A stretch of DNA of 64,000 bases from Pygmaiobacter massiliensis (GCA_022778585.1 JALFTI010000019.1:95482-159481); one strand, 5' to 3'. Counted from the stretch's first letter, positions 33,814 through 42,287 are shown. Made by a program: numbers and translations. The notes: a model not told the origin generated them from the letters alone.

Positions 33814-35286
33814 TTGAGAGCAAGCGGCATACTAATGCCCATTTTTTCACTGCCGGGCCGCTATGGGTGCGGAACCCTGGGCACAGAAGCCCGCACCTTC
33901 GCCGATTTTCTGGCAAAAGCAGGGCAGCATATTTGGCAAATTTTGCCTGCAGGCCCTACCGGATACGGTGCAAGTCCTTACCAAAGCGATTGTACCTTTG
34001 CCGGTAACCCCTATTTTATCGACCCTGAACTGCTTTGTAAAGAGGGGCTAGTAAGCCGGGCCGAATGCAAAGCAGCACAATTAGATGATTCTGCCGTTGA
34101 TTGGGATAAGCTTATGCCCATTCGGGACAAGCTTCTGCACGCTGCCGCCGACCGTTTTTTAGCCTGTCCCCCTTCGGACTGGCAGGTATTTTGCCAACAG
34201 GAAACCTGGTGGGTGGACGATTGGGCCATGTACCGGGTAGCGCGCGACCAATATAACGGCGCTCCCTATTGGACCTGGCCGGAACCTTTGCGCCGGCGTG
34301 AGGGCGAAGCCATGGGCCGCCATTGGTTCAGCAACCAGCCCCAAATTAACTACTACAAATTTTTGCAGTACATCTTTTACCGGCAGTGGGAAAGCTTTAA
34401 ACAATATTTAAATGAGCGAGAGATCCAGCTGATGGGTGACCTGCCCATTTATGTTTCACCCGATTCGGCAGATGTATGGACCCGGCCACACCTATTTTGT
34501 TTGGACGGTACTGGCCGCCCGGCCAAGGTTGCGGGTGTTCCGCCCGACGCCTTCTGTGCGGATGGCCAGCTTTGGGGCAACCCTGTGTACAACTGGCAGG
34601 CTCACCAACAAGAGGGGTACTGGTGGTGGTGTGCCCGTATTCAACACGCACTGCGGCTTTATGACCTTTTGCGGATTGACCATTTCCGCGGTTTTGAAAG
34701 TTACTGGGCAGTAGACGCTGGCGCCTGCAGCGCCAAAGACGGCTGCTGGATGCCCGGGCCCGGTATGCAGCTATTTAGCGCACTGCAAGAACGGTTGGGA
34801 CAACAGCTTCCCATTGTTGCAGAAGACCTGGGTATTTTGACCAACCAGGTGCGCCAGCTGCTGGCACAGACCGGTTACCCGGGAATGAAGGTGCTGCAGT
34901 TTGCTTTTGACAGCGGCCCCGAAAACGAATACCTGCCGCACCGCCACATTGCAAACTGTGTGGTTTATACCGGCACCCATGATAACACCACCCTGGCAGA
35001 CTGGCTGCACAAGAGCAACGCTAAAACGCTTCGGCATGTAAAAGAATATCTCTGTGTGCATTCTGACGACGACATGGTAGACCGGCTGATTCGTACAGCC
35101 CTTGCAAGCTGTGCCGACCGGTGTATTATTCCAATGGCAGACTGGCTGGGGCTTGGCGCCCAAGGGCGGATTAACACTCCTTCCACCGTGGGCAAAAACT
35201 GGTGCTGGCGCGCCCCAAAAAGTTCCTTAAACGCTGCTTTGGCCCGACGAATGCGACATTTGACCGAACTGTATGGCCGGCTTTAA
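33814..35286 (+). CDS. malQ: MalQ, 4-alpha-glucanotransferase (GH77)
   Basis: The enzyme moves alpha-1,4-glucan segments between maltodextrins (amylomaltase). GH77 catalytic segments are visible: nucleophile Asp in LLRIDHFRGFESYW, acid/base Glu in PIVAEDLG and the third acid in YTGTHDNTT. QILPAGPTGYGASPYQSDCTFAGNPYFI is a GH77 signature. The start is a TTG at 33814 (LRASGILMPIFSLPGRYG), eight bases after GGGGG. This gives 490 residues, the usual length; upstream ATGs lack a good ribosome site. Confidence 0.93.
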   Translation: MRASGILMPIFSLPGRYGCGTLGTEARTFADFLAKAGQHIWQILPAGPTGYGASPYQSDCTFAGNPYFIDPELLCKEGLVSRAECKAAQLDDSAVDWDKLMPIRDKLLHAAADRFLACPPSDWQVFCQQETWWVDDWAMYRVARDQYNGAPYWTWPEPLRRREGEAMGRHWFSNQPQINYYKFLQYIFYRQWESFKQYLNEREIQLMGDLPIYVSPDSADVWTRPHLFCLDGTGRPAKVAGVPPDAFCADGQLWGNPVYNWQAHQQEGYWWWCARIQHALRLYDLLRIDHFRGFESYWAVDAGACSAKDGCWMPGPGMQLFSALQERLGQQLPIVAEDLGILTNQVRQLLAQTGYPGMKVLQFAFDSGPENEYLPHRHIANCVVYTGTHDNTTLADWLHKSNAKTLRHVKEYLCVHSDDDMVDRLIRTALASCADRCIIPMADWLGLGAQGRINTPSTVGKNWCWRAPKSSLNAALARRMRHLTELYGRL

Positions 35287-35293
35287 AAAACAC

Positions 35294-35322
35294 TTGCCAA
35301 ATATGCAGCCTGCCGCTATAAT
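35294..35322 (+). promoter_or_regulatory. Promoter of the fluoride riboswitch-antiporter transcript
   Basis: TTGCCA, 17 bases, TATAAT, just after the malQ stop. Transcription would start near the first base of the aptamer. Confidence 0.8.
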
Positions 35323-35330
35323 AAAAAAAG

Positions 35331-35440
35331 CTGTTTAGCTGGGGAATGAAGTACTCCCCCGGTATTCCGAAACCGCTCACTGAGCTGATGACTTCTGAGA
35401 CTTTAGGCAAAGTCTTGGAAATCATCAGCTTTTTTATTTT
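35331..35440 (+). promoter_or_regulatory. Fluoride riboswitch (crcB motif) with terminator expression platform
   Basis: The aptamer matches known fluoride riboswitches. GGGGAATGAAGTACTCCCC (35341-35359) is followed by AAACCGCTC (35370-35378) and GAGCTGATGACTTCTGAG (35382-35399). The required pseudoknot is present: GAAGT in the first loop pairs with ACTTC after GATG. A terminator uses the same 3' part: AGCTGATGA (35383-35391) pairs with TCATCAGCT (35422-35430), followed by TTTTTATTTT. Fluoride binding would keep the aptamer folded and block the terminator, turning on the downstream gene. A 9-base insert with a small CGG/CCG hairpin lies in the joining region. Confidence 0.93.
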
Positions 35441-35455
35441 TCTGGGAGGATTGTT

Positions 35456-36670
35456 ATGCTTACATCTCTTGCCTTTATTTTTCTTGTGGGGCTCGCTTTC
35501 TCGGCCTTTTGCCAAGCTGTGCATCTGCCCGGCATTATTGGTATGCTGTTTACCGGTATACTGCTTGGCCCCTGCTGTTTCAATCTGCTGGACAGTTCCA
35601 TTCTGTCTATCTCCGCACAGCTGCGCCAAATGGCATTGGTCATTATTCTATTGAAAGCCGGGCTTTCTTTGAATCTGGCCGACCTAAAGCGGGTGGGGCG
35701 GCCAGCTGTTTTTCTTTCCTTTCTACCGGCCAGCTTTGAAATTTTGGCATTCTTTCTTTTCGCTCCGCTTTTTCTGGGTCTCACCCCACTAGAAGGTGCA
35801 CTAATGGGTGCTGTTATGGGGGCAGTGTCTCCAGCGGTAGTTGTGCCCCGAATGGTTCGCCTAATGGAAACCGGGCGCGGAACAGATAAAAGTATTCCCC
35901 AGCTTATTATGACCGGTGCCTCCTGTGATGACATTTATGTCGTAGTGGTATTTTCCACCTTTCTGCAGATGGCCCAAGGCGGACAAGCCGATCTAGTCCA
36001 ATTTGCCCAAATTCCGGTATCTATTGTATCAGGCATTATATTGGGGGCAGCAACCGGACTTTTCCTTGCACGCTTTTTTGAAACGGCCTACATTCACCAT
36101 CATTATCTGCGCAACAGCATAAAGGTTATTATTTTATTAGGCAGTGCTTTTTTGCTTATGTCGGTTGAAGACTGGCTGAAAGGCAGATTGCCGGTATCAG
36201 GACTGCTGGCAGTGGTTGCTATGGCATGCGCTGTAAAGCTGCGCTGTCCGGCGTCGGTCAGCCGCCGGCTTTCGGAAAAATTTGGCAAGCTTTGGCTGGC
36301 AGCCGAAGTGCTTTTGTTTGTTCTGGTAGGTGCGGCGGTCGACCTGCGCTATACGCTGCAGGCCGGTCCCGGAGTTGTGCTTTTAATTTTTCTGGCTCTG
36401 GCTTTTCGGTCAGTGGGCGTACTGTGCTGTCTAATCGGCACCAACCTTTTGGCCAAAGAGCGGCTTTTTTGCGTGCTGGCTTATCTGCCCAAAGCTACCG
36501 TTCAGGCTGCCATTGGCTCGGTGCCGCTTGCTGCGGGCTTAAGCTGCGGCCAACTTATTTTGTCGGTGGCTGTGGTGGGCATTTTAATCACCGCGCCGCT
36601 GGGTGCAACGGCCATTGACAAAGGAAGTATTCGGCTGCTTTTCCAAAGCCCTGTAAAAAAAGGGGAATAA
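35456..36670 (+). CDS. Cation:proton antiporter family membrane protein under fluoride riboswitch control
   Basis: This 404-residue protein has about 11-12 membrane segments and matches the Na+/H+ exchanger (CPA1/2, NhaP/Kef-like) domain: PGIIGMLFTGILLGP, LILLKAGLSLNLADL-like segment near residue 65, MGAVMGAVSPAVVVPRMVRLME, ASCDDIYVVVVF. The SPAVVVP and CDD elements sit where the family has its ion site. GGGAGG lies six bases before the ATG. The riboswitch upstream says it is induced by fluoride. Whether it exports F-, or offsets proton entry as HF dissociates, cannot be decided from sequence. Confidence 0.85.
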   Translation: MLTSLAFIFLVGLAFSAFCQAVHLPGIIGMLFTGILLGPCCFNLLDSSILSISAQLRQMALVIILLKAGLSLNLADLKRVGRPAVFLSFLPASFEILAFFLFAPLFLGLTPLEGALMGAVMGAVSPAVVVPRMVRLMETGRGTDKSIPQLIMTGASCDDIYVVVVFSTFLQMAQGGQADLVQFAQIPVSIVSGIILGAATGLFLARFFETAYIHHHYLRNSIKVIILLGSAFLLMSVEDWLKGRLPVSGLLAVVAMACAVKLRCPASVSRRLSEKFGKLWLAAEVLLFVLVGAAVDLRYTLQAGPGVVLLIFLALAFRSVGVLCCLIGTNLLAKERLFCVLAYLPKATVQAAIGSVPLAAGLSCGQLILSVAVVGILITAPLGATAIDKGSIRLLFQSPVKKGE

Positions 36671-37015
36671 AAGCCGTTACTTTTCAAAAAAGCATACCTG
36701 CCCCTTTATTTGTTGATTTCAACGCCGTATTTCCCTGCATATACAGCTTAAAGGTGGTTGTAAAACAGGCGCCGTGGTTCCAAAAGGGAAAGGCGAAAGT
36801 TTTATAGAAAAATATTTCTGCAAGCTTTTCCAGCGCCTGGCCCTGCAAAAGCAAAATATGTTTTTCTGTTACAGTACTGTTTAAAGCGTTCGGAATTTTA
36901 TTCTTTAAAATTATAAATGCAGTATCAATACCAATGCCCAAGCGCAGCTTTCCTGCCCTTGGGCATTTATTTAAACCGAAATATTACCGGTCATCTGTGC
37001 AGATATATATAAGGC
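36671..37015. other. Intergenic stretch, one unrecognised leftward frame and one hairpin
   Basis: A TTG-started leftward frame at 36684-36941 would give 85 residues that match nothing I know. It has no ribosome site, so I do not call it a gene. AATGCCCAAG (36933-36942) pairs with CTTGGGCATT (36959-36968) followed by TATTT on the plus strand; this may be the antiporter terminator or a terminator for an unseen transcript. Confidence 0.5.
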
Positions 37016-37044
37016 TTGATTTTAGTACGAATTCATACTATAAT
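37016..37044 (+). promoter_or_regulatory. Promoter of the MarR-MATE pair
   Basis: TTGATT, 17 bases, TATAAT. A palindromic operator lies in the spacer and a second just downstream. Confidence 0.75.
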
Positions 37045-37064
37045 CAAAATACGAATTCGTACTA
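37023..37064. promoter_or_regulatory. Two GAATTC-centred operators for the MarR-type repressor
   Basis: TAGTACGAATTCATACTA (37023-37040) and ATACGAATTCGTACTA (37049-37064) are near-identical dyads whose centres lie 24 bases apart. The first overlaps the -35/-10 spacer; the second covers the transcription start. This is the layout of an autorepressed MarR gene. Confidence 0.75.
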
Positions 37065-37081
37065 ATGGGGGCTGTTTTGTA

Positions 37082-37519
37082 TTGCAGAATCAGGAAAATC
37101 AAATTCGGAAAATTATGCTGAGCATTAACCGTGTGGACGGTATCTACTACCAATGGGCGCGAAAAATGGGCATAAACGAAAACATGCTGGCATTGCTTTA
37201 CGCTTTAAGTGATGGCAAAACCTACACACAAAAGCAAATCAGCGAGGAGTGGCTTATTCCTAAAACCACCATTAACACCGTTATTAAAGAGTGTATAAAC
37301 AACGGGTACATTGTTTTACAGCATGAACCGCACACAAAGCAAAAGGTAATTTGCCTTACCGATGCCGGCAAAAAATACACAAACGATGTATTAAAAGCCG
37401 TAAAGTTTGCTGAAATACAGGCATTTAGCGAAACGCAAAAAAAATATGCTTTCGAAATTGCACAAGTATTTGAGGAATTCTCAAACCATCTGAAAGATGC
37501 GTATGAAAAGCAAAAATAG
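37082..37519 (+). CDS. MarR-family transcriptional regulator next to a MATE exporter
   Basis: The winged helix-turn-helix is seen in YTQKQISEEWLIPKTTINTVIKECINNGYI, with the wing QHEPHTKQKVICLTDAG. Length is about 145 residues. The best start is the TTG at 37082, about ten bases after GGGGG, because no ATG fits. It is followed 106 bases on by a MATE transporter gene. MarR proteins commonly repress such exporters until a toxic ligand binds. The gene is AT-rich compared with the metabolic genes nearby. Confidence 0.83.
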   Translation: MQNQENQIRKIMLSINRVDGIYYQWARKMGINENMLALLYALSDGKTYTQKQISEEWLIPKTTINTVIKECINNGYIVLQHEPHTKQKVICLTDAGKKYTNDVLKAVKFAEIQAFSETQKKYAFEIAQVFEEFSNHLKDAYEKQK

Positions 37520-37625
37520 GATGTACCCACTATGGATGCTTTTATAAAACGGCCTCATTTTTATTACAACTAATTTTCAGGCAAAAGTACAGAAAAGGAC
37601 TATAAACAAGGAGTACTGGATTTGT

Positions 37626-38981
37626 ATGGAGAACCGTTTAGCTCAAAATTTTCATACATACTCGTTGATTCAATTTACATTGCCCACAACGATTATGCTG
37701 ATTTTTATGGCGTTGTACCAAATGGTGGATGCCATATTTATAGCAAACTTTGTAGGAGAAAACGCACTGTCTGCGCTGAATATTGTTTACCCTGTTCCCA
37801 GCGTTATTATTGCAGTTTCTATTATGCTGGCTACGGGCGCAAGCGCAATTATTGCCAAAAACATGGGAGAAAAGAAGGAGCAGGAAGCAAAAGAAAATTT
37901 CTCCATGATTATTCTGGCAGGTTTCATTTTGGGGATTGCTTTTTTGCTTTTGGGGCGGGTATTTTTAAAACAAATTATTTATATGCTTGGCGCAACCGAG
38001 CTTTTATACCCTTATTGCTATGATTATTTACTGGTTTTGGTTTTTTCTGCCCCATTGGCCGTGTTTCAAATGCTTTTCCAAACCTTTTTTGTAACAGCAG
38101 GAAGACCGCACATTGGCTTGGTACTAACCGTGATAGGCGGATGTGCTAATATTGTATTGGATTATATTTTTATTAAAATTTGCAATTGGGGCGTAACCGG
38201 TGCAGCCGTGGCAACTTCTATAGGATATGCCGTTCCCGCAGCGGTAGGAATGATATATTTTTCGCTGAACCAGGAAGGAACCTTATATTTTGTCAAGCCG
38301 GTATTTCGCAAGCAAGTTTTATTGCATACCTGTATAAACGGTTCATCTGAAATGGTCAATAATATTGCTGTTGCCATTACAACTTTTTTATTTAATATTC
38401 TCATGCTACAATATGCAGGAGAAGCCGGCGTAGCTGCCATTACAGTTGTGCTGTATGCCCAGTTTCTAATGACCTCTGTATTTATGGGCTTTTCCAGCGG
38501 CACTGCACCAATTATTAGCTATAATTACGGAAAACAAAATCACACCCAGCTTCGAAATATTTTTAAAATTTCCATCCGGTGTGTCATAATCATCTCCCTT
38601 TTGGTTTTTATTCTTTCCCAATTGTTTTGTACCTTGGTAATTCGTGTGTTCGCAGCACCCGAAAGCAATGTGTTTCACCTTGCAAAGCATGGTTTTATTC
38701 TGTTTAGTACCAGTTTTTTATTTACAGGCATTAACATTTATTCCTCCGCAATGTTTACAGCCTTTTCAGACGGAAAGGTGTCTGCCATTATTTCTTTTTT
38801 AAGAACCTTTGTATTTTTGGTTGTATGTCTTTTGAGTCTTCCGTTTTTCATCGGGCTCGACGGCATCTGGATAGCGGTTCCTGTGGCAGAAGGCCTGACC
38901 CTGATCGTGTCGGTATATTATTTGGTAACACGCAGGAAAACTTATCATTACCTGGATACGAAGTCTTTTAAAGCCAATTAA
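37626..38981 (+). CDS. MATE-family multidrug/toxin exporter
   Basis: This 451-residue protein has about 12 membrane segments arranged as two MATE repeats. Repeat signatures are IMLIFMALYQMVDAIFIANFVGENALSALNIVYP and the second half starting ETVNN-like SSEMVNNIAVAITTFLFNILML. MATE proteins expel cationic compounds using Na+ or H+. It lies behind a MarR regulator in the same direction. The DNA is AT-rich with many AAA/ATT codons, unlike the flanking GC-richer genes, consistent with transfer. The start ATG is 12 bases after GGAG. Confidence 0.9.
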   Translation: MENRLAQNFHTYSLIQFTLPTTIMLIFMALYQMVDAIFIANFVGENALSALNIVYPVPSVIIAVSIMLATGASAIIAKNMGEKKEQEAKENFSMIILAGFILGIAFLLLGRVFLKQIIYMLGATELLYPYCYDYLLVLVFSAPLAVFQMLFQTFFVTAGRPHIGLVLTVIGGCANIVLDYIFIKICNWGVTGAAVATSIGYAVPAAVGMIYFSLNQEGTLYFVKPVFRKQVLLHTCINGSSEMVNNIAVAITTFLFNILMLQYAGEAGVAAITVVLYAQFLMTSVFMGFSSGTAPIISYNYGKQNHTQLRNIFKISIRCVIIISLLVFILSQLFCTLVIRVFAAPESNVFHLAKHGFILFSTSFLFTGINIYSSAMFTAFSDGKVSAIISFLRTFVFLVVCLLSLPFFIGLDGIWIAVPVAEGLTLIVSVYYLVTRRKTYHYLDTKSFKAN

Positions 38982-39061
38982 TACCCAGCTTAACAGCAGC
39001 CTGCAGCTTCACCTCCAGTGTTTTTACTGGCAGCTAAGCAGCAGGCGGGCATTCAAAAGGC

Positions 39062-39090
39062 TTGACATACCACTGCAGAACTTTTATAGC
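39062..39090 (+). promoter_or_regulatory. Promoter of the SDR-flavodoxin operon
   Basis: TTGACA, 17 bases, TATAGC, about 80 bases before the SDR start. Confidence 0.7.
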
Positions 39091-39172
39091 CAGGTTCTAA
39101 CATCATTTTTTATGCCACTTATTGCTGCACGCTCTCCTCTTCCAACATTTAAATAACAGGAGTATGATTTTT

Positions 39173-39889
39173 ATGTTTCAAGGTAAAGTTGCCGTCATTA
39201 CTGGCGGTGCAAAAGGAATTGGTAAAGTGATTGCCAGCCAGTTTTATAATGCAGGCGCGCAGGTTTGCACCATTGACCTATTAAAAAATAACTATTATGT
39301 GGGAAATTTGGCCGACCAGGCTGTTTTGGAAGACTTTGCCCACAAGGTTCTTACAGACTTTGGCCATGTGGATTACCTTATCAATAATGCAGTGCCTCTT
39401 ATGAAAGGCATTGACGAATGCAGCTATGAAGAATTCAACTATGCCCTGCAGGTAGGCGTTACCGCCCCTTTTTATCTTGCCAAGCTGTTTGCCCCCCATT
39501 TTGCTCCCGGCGCGGCCATTGTAAACATATCTTCTTCCCGGGACCGTATGAGCCAGCCTCAAACCGAAAGCTACACAGCAGCAAAGGGCGGTATTTCTGC
39601 TTTGACCCACGCTTTGGCAGTCAGTTTCGCAGGCAAGGTGCGGGTTAACTCTATCTCCCCTGGCTGGATCGATACCAGCTTCACGGTATATGACGGACCA
39701 GACGCCGCGCAGCAGCCCGCCGGGCGGGTAGGTAACCCTATGGACATTGCAAACATGGTGCTCTACCTTTGCTCCAATAAGGCCGGCTTTATCACCGGGG
39801 AAAACATCTGTATTGATGGCGGCATGACCCACCAGATGATCTACCACAACGATTTCGGCTGGAACCTGCAAAAAGGAGACCATACATGA
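39173..39889 (+). CDS. Short-chain dehydrogenase/reductase
   Basis: This 238-residue SDR has the cofactor loop TGGAKGIG, the NNA motif (LINNAVP), catalytic Ser in NISSSRDRM and YTAAKGG with the catalytic Tyr-Lys pair. The C-terminal CIDGGMTHQMIYHNDFGW is family-like. The substrate is unknown. The start is the ATG at 39173, ten bases after GGAG; an ATG three codons earlier sits too close. It overlaps the following flavodoxin gene by ATGA, so the two likely function together. Confidence 0.87.
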   Translation: MFQGKVAVITGGAKGIGKVIASQFYNAGAQVCTIDLLKNNYYVGNLADQAVLEDFAHKVLTDFGHVDYLINNAVPLMKGIDECSYEEFNYALQVGVTAPFYLAKLFAPHFAPGAAIVNISSSRDRMSQPQTESYTAAKGGISALTHALAVSFAGKVRVNSISPGWIDTSFTVYDGPDAAQQPAGRVGNPMDIANMVLYLCSNKAGFITGENICIDGGMTHQMIYHNDFGWNLQKGDHT

Positions 39890-40338
39890 AAATTGCCATT
39901 TGTTATTATTCGCGCCATCATGGCAACACCTTAAAGGTTTTACAGGCCATGGCAATCAATAGCCAGGCCGACCTGATTGATGTAACCGCCCGCCAAACGG
40001 TCCGGCTGGAACAGTATGACTGCATCGGCTTCGCTTCTGGTATTTACGGGTTTGAATTTCACAAGGCTGTCGCACAGTTTGCCCAGCAATACCTGCCTTT
40101 TGGAAAAGCTGTGTTTTTTGTTTACACCTACGGTGGAGCAAAAGGCAACGGCCCCAAAGCCATACAGGAAATTGCCCAAAAGAAAAACTGCGTGGTACTA
40201 GGCGAGTTTTCTTGTAAAGGCCACGACACTTTTGGGCCTTTCAAACTGGTAGGCGGCATTGCCAAAGGGCACCCCAACAGAGACGATTTACAAAATGCCC
40301 GCAACTTTTTCTCTCAACTGCAAAAACGCCTGGGTTAA
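39886..40338 (+). CDS. Flavodoxin-family protein
   Basis: This 150-residue protein has the FMN phosphate loop YSRHHGNTLKV at residues 8-18 and the flavodoxin strand-loops IGFASGIYGFEFH and VYTYGGAKGN. It is a small one-domain electron carrier. It is translationally coupled to the SDR gene (ATGA overlap). It may feed electrons to, or take them from, a partner enzyme; none can be named. Confidence 0.85.
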   Translation: MKIAICYYSRHHGNTLKVLQAMAINSQADLIDVTARQTVRLEQYDCIGFASGIYGFEFHKAVAQFAQQYLPFGKAVFFVYTYGGAKGNGPKAIQEIAQKKNCVVLGEFSCKGHDTFGPFKLVGGIAKGHPNRDDLQNARNFFSQLQKRLG

Positions 40339-40354
40339 TTCCCAGGCGTTTTTT
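40322..40354 (+). terminator. Terminator between the flavodoxin and MerR genes
   Basis: AAAAACGCCTGGG and CCCAGGCGTTTTT form a perfect stem with a six-base loop. It serves both converging genes. Confidence 0.85.
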
Positions 40355-41115
40355 CAATTTGCCCAATAAGCTATGGCTTGTTGCAAAAAGCTGGCACAGC
40401 CTGGGATTTGTTTATCGTAATAGTTAGCAAAGCGCTCATCCATTATATATAGCTGAGCAATTTTGCGGTGCTTTTCGGGACTGTATTGCTTTTTGAGAAC
40501 AATAGTGAGCCATTGCCGATGCAGGGCGGTAATTTCTTTTCCCTCCTCGCTATGGGGACATATGCCGGCCCTAACAGCGCTTTGCAGGCGTTCGTGAATT
40601 TGCTGATCTAACCCAGTCCATTTCAGGTACTGCTCCTGTGTCAAATTCATGATAGCCGCATTTGCTTCATCCACCTGTGCATCTCCATACTTTGCACGGC
40701 TTTCTGTTCCATAATTTTTTTCGTTTTGCTGCACGGCGTGTTTTTTAAATGCTTCAAACTTTTTTTCGTCTTTCATAGCTTCCTTTCTTCTTTCTGCCTC
40801 TATGGTATCTTTTACAGACTGAATCAAAATTTCCAGCCGTTTTTGCTCTGCCTTTAAAGCGTTCAAATGGTTGTACAGGGCGGTCAAGCGATCAAAAGAA
40901 GGATCATTTAAACATTTTTTAATCTGTTCCAGTTTTATCCCCAAAGCTCGGTAGTATAAAATATCCTGCAGCCGGTCCACCTCTTTCCCACCGTAGTAGC
41001 GGTATCCGTTTTCTGCCACCCGGCGGGGCTTTAACAAATCAATTTGGTCATACCAGCGCAAAGTTCGGGCACTCACCCCAGATAAACGCGCCAGCTGTTG
41101 AATGGAATATTCCAT
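40354..41115 (-). CDS. MerR-family regulator with a TipAS-like antibiotic-recognition domain
   Basis: This 253-residue protein has a MerR helix-turn-helix (YSIQQLARLSGVSARTLRWYDQIDLLKPRRVAENGYRYY) and a long dimer helix. The C-terminal part (YLKWTGLDQQIHERLQSAVRAGICPHSEEGKEITALHRQWL) resembles the TipAS domain, which binds thiopeptides and other drugs in TipAL. The start is the ATG at 41115, seven bases after GGGGG. Its promoter has the stretched 19-base spacer that MerR proteins untwist, so autoregulation is likely. No efflux gene is adjacent. Confidence 0.87.
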   Translation of the reverse strand: MEYSIQQLARLSGVSARTLRWYDQIDLLKPRRVAENGYRYYGGKEVDRLQDILYYRALGIKLEQIKKCLNDPSFDRLTALYNHLNALKAEQKRLEILIQSVKDTIEAERRKEAMKDEKKFEAFKKHAVQQNEKNYGTESRAKYGDAQVDEANAAIMNLTQEQYLKWTGLDQQIHERLQSAVRAGICPHSEEGKEITALHRQWLTIVLKKQYSPEKHRKIAQLYIMDERFANYYDKQIPGCASFLQQAIAYWAN

Positions 41116-41138
41116 CTGCATTCCCCCTTACCGTATAC

Positions 41139-41169
41139 AGTGTAGCAGTTGACGGTACGGCAAAGTCAA
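41139..41169 (-). promoter_or_regulatory. MerR-type promoter with a 19-base spacer
   Basis: On the minus strand TTGACT, 19 bases, TACACT. TTGAC and GTCAA form a dyad within the -35/spacer region. Confidence 0.7.
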
Positions 41170-41319
41170 GAGAAAACATTTCTTTTCGTATATCTTTAAA
41201 TCTGGTATACTGATTGAACCAGAACAATAAGCCATTTGATAAAATGAAAGCGGCTGGACAGGGACATGAAAAAAGGTTGTCTCTATTCGCCGCATGAAGC
41301 TGTAACGGGAGAAACCTAT

Positions 41320-41778
41320 ATGAAACTAGCCATTCTTTCCGACACCCATGGTCTTCTGCGGCCTGATGTAACAGAACAACTGAAAACGGCCGATGCCATT
41401 TTGCATTGCGGTGATATCAATACGCCCGATATAGCAGACAAACTGCGTCAATACGCCCTGCTTTACATCGTTCGCGGCAACAACGACAAAGAATGGGCTC
41501 AAAGCATTCCTCATGACATTACAGTTACCCTGGGCGGTATTACTTTTTACATGGTACACAATAAAAAAGAAGTTCCGGCAAACCTGCAAGGTGTGGATGT
41601 GGTGGTATATGGGCACTCCCATAAATATGTACAGGAGGAAAAGGATGGGCTTCTTTGGCTGAACCCAGGTTCCTGCGGACCCCGGCGCTTCCACCAAGAA
41701 ATCACCATGATGACTGCCCAAATAGAAGACGGAAAACTTACAATACAAAAAATTTGTATTCCTCATGAGGTAAAATAA
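41320..41778 (+). CDS. YfcE/MJ0936-family metallophosphoesterase
   Basis: This 152-residue protein carries the dinuclear metal motifs ILSDTHG, HCGDIN, RGNNDKE, the HN pair and YGHSHKY. Enzymes of this family hydrolyse phosphodiesters or phosphomonoesters in vitro; the physiological substrate is unknown. The start is the ATG at 41320 after GGGAG. Its stop overlaps the next gene (TAATG). Confidence 0.87.
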   Translation: MKLAILSDTHGLLRPDVTEQLKTADAILHCGDINTPDIADKLRQYALLYIVRGNNDKEWAQSIPHDITVTLGGITFYMVHNKKEVPANLQGVDVVVYGHSHKYVQEEKDGLLWLNPGSCGPRRFHQEITMMTAQIEDGKLTIQKICIPHEVK

Positions 41779-42287
41779 TGGAGCTGGGCCTGACCTTTCC
41801 GCTGACGCGTTTTATCAAGATGAAAACACCAGCTTATGGTACTGAGCAAAACCGGCATTTTTGCTGGGACCTGCATGTAATAGACCTACGAGGGTGTAAA
41901 TGCCTGCTGGCTGTTCACTGCTATACCCGCTATACATTCGTTTCTTGTAATGTCACCCCCTTCCAATGCCAAAACCTTCCCGCCCTATTTCAGCAGGGCT
42001 TTTTTGACAGCCTTATTGCCGCAGGTTTTACCTCAAAAGAGCTTCGGCAATATCTGCTAAAGGCAGGAGAAATTCAAATTACCCGCACCCATGGCCGCCG
42101 CGAGGTTGCTTTTCTCAACCAGGCTTGGGAGGATGTATTGGCCCTAGATGTCTGCCTTTGTAGAACCACTCAAACACAGCCTTTGCTGGACCATGCGGTA
42201 AACACCTGCCTTTGCCGGTGTGCAGGTTTTGATGGGCTTGGAACAGGACTAGACAGGATGGCCGCCGTACTGCATGAAGCAAGGTAA
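41778..42287 (+). CDS. DUF6933-like protein
   Basis: This 169-residue protein is cysteine-rich. The pattern of CWDLHVIDLRGCKCLLAVHCYTRYTFV, the following LPALFQQGFFDSLIAAGFTSKELRQYLLKAGEIQITRTHGRREVAFLNQ and the length are similar to DUF6933 proteins, judged by eye. No function is known. It is coupled to the phosphoesterase gene by a one-base TAATG overlap and GAGG upstream. Confidence 0.6.
   Translation: MELGLTFPLTRFIKMKTPAYGTEQNRHFCWDLHVIDLRGCKCLLAVHCYTRYTFVSCNVTPFQCQNLPALFQQGFFDSLIAAGFTSKELRQYLLKAGEIQITRTHGRREVAFLNQAWEDVLALDVCLCRTTQTQPLLDHAVNTCLCRCAGFDGLGTGLDRMAAVLHEAR

Noticed and set aside
36684..36941. Leftward TTG frame of 85 codons
   Set aside because: No ribosome site, no recognised family; it overlaps a likely terminator hairpin. 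Kept only as a note in the intergenic entry.
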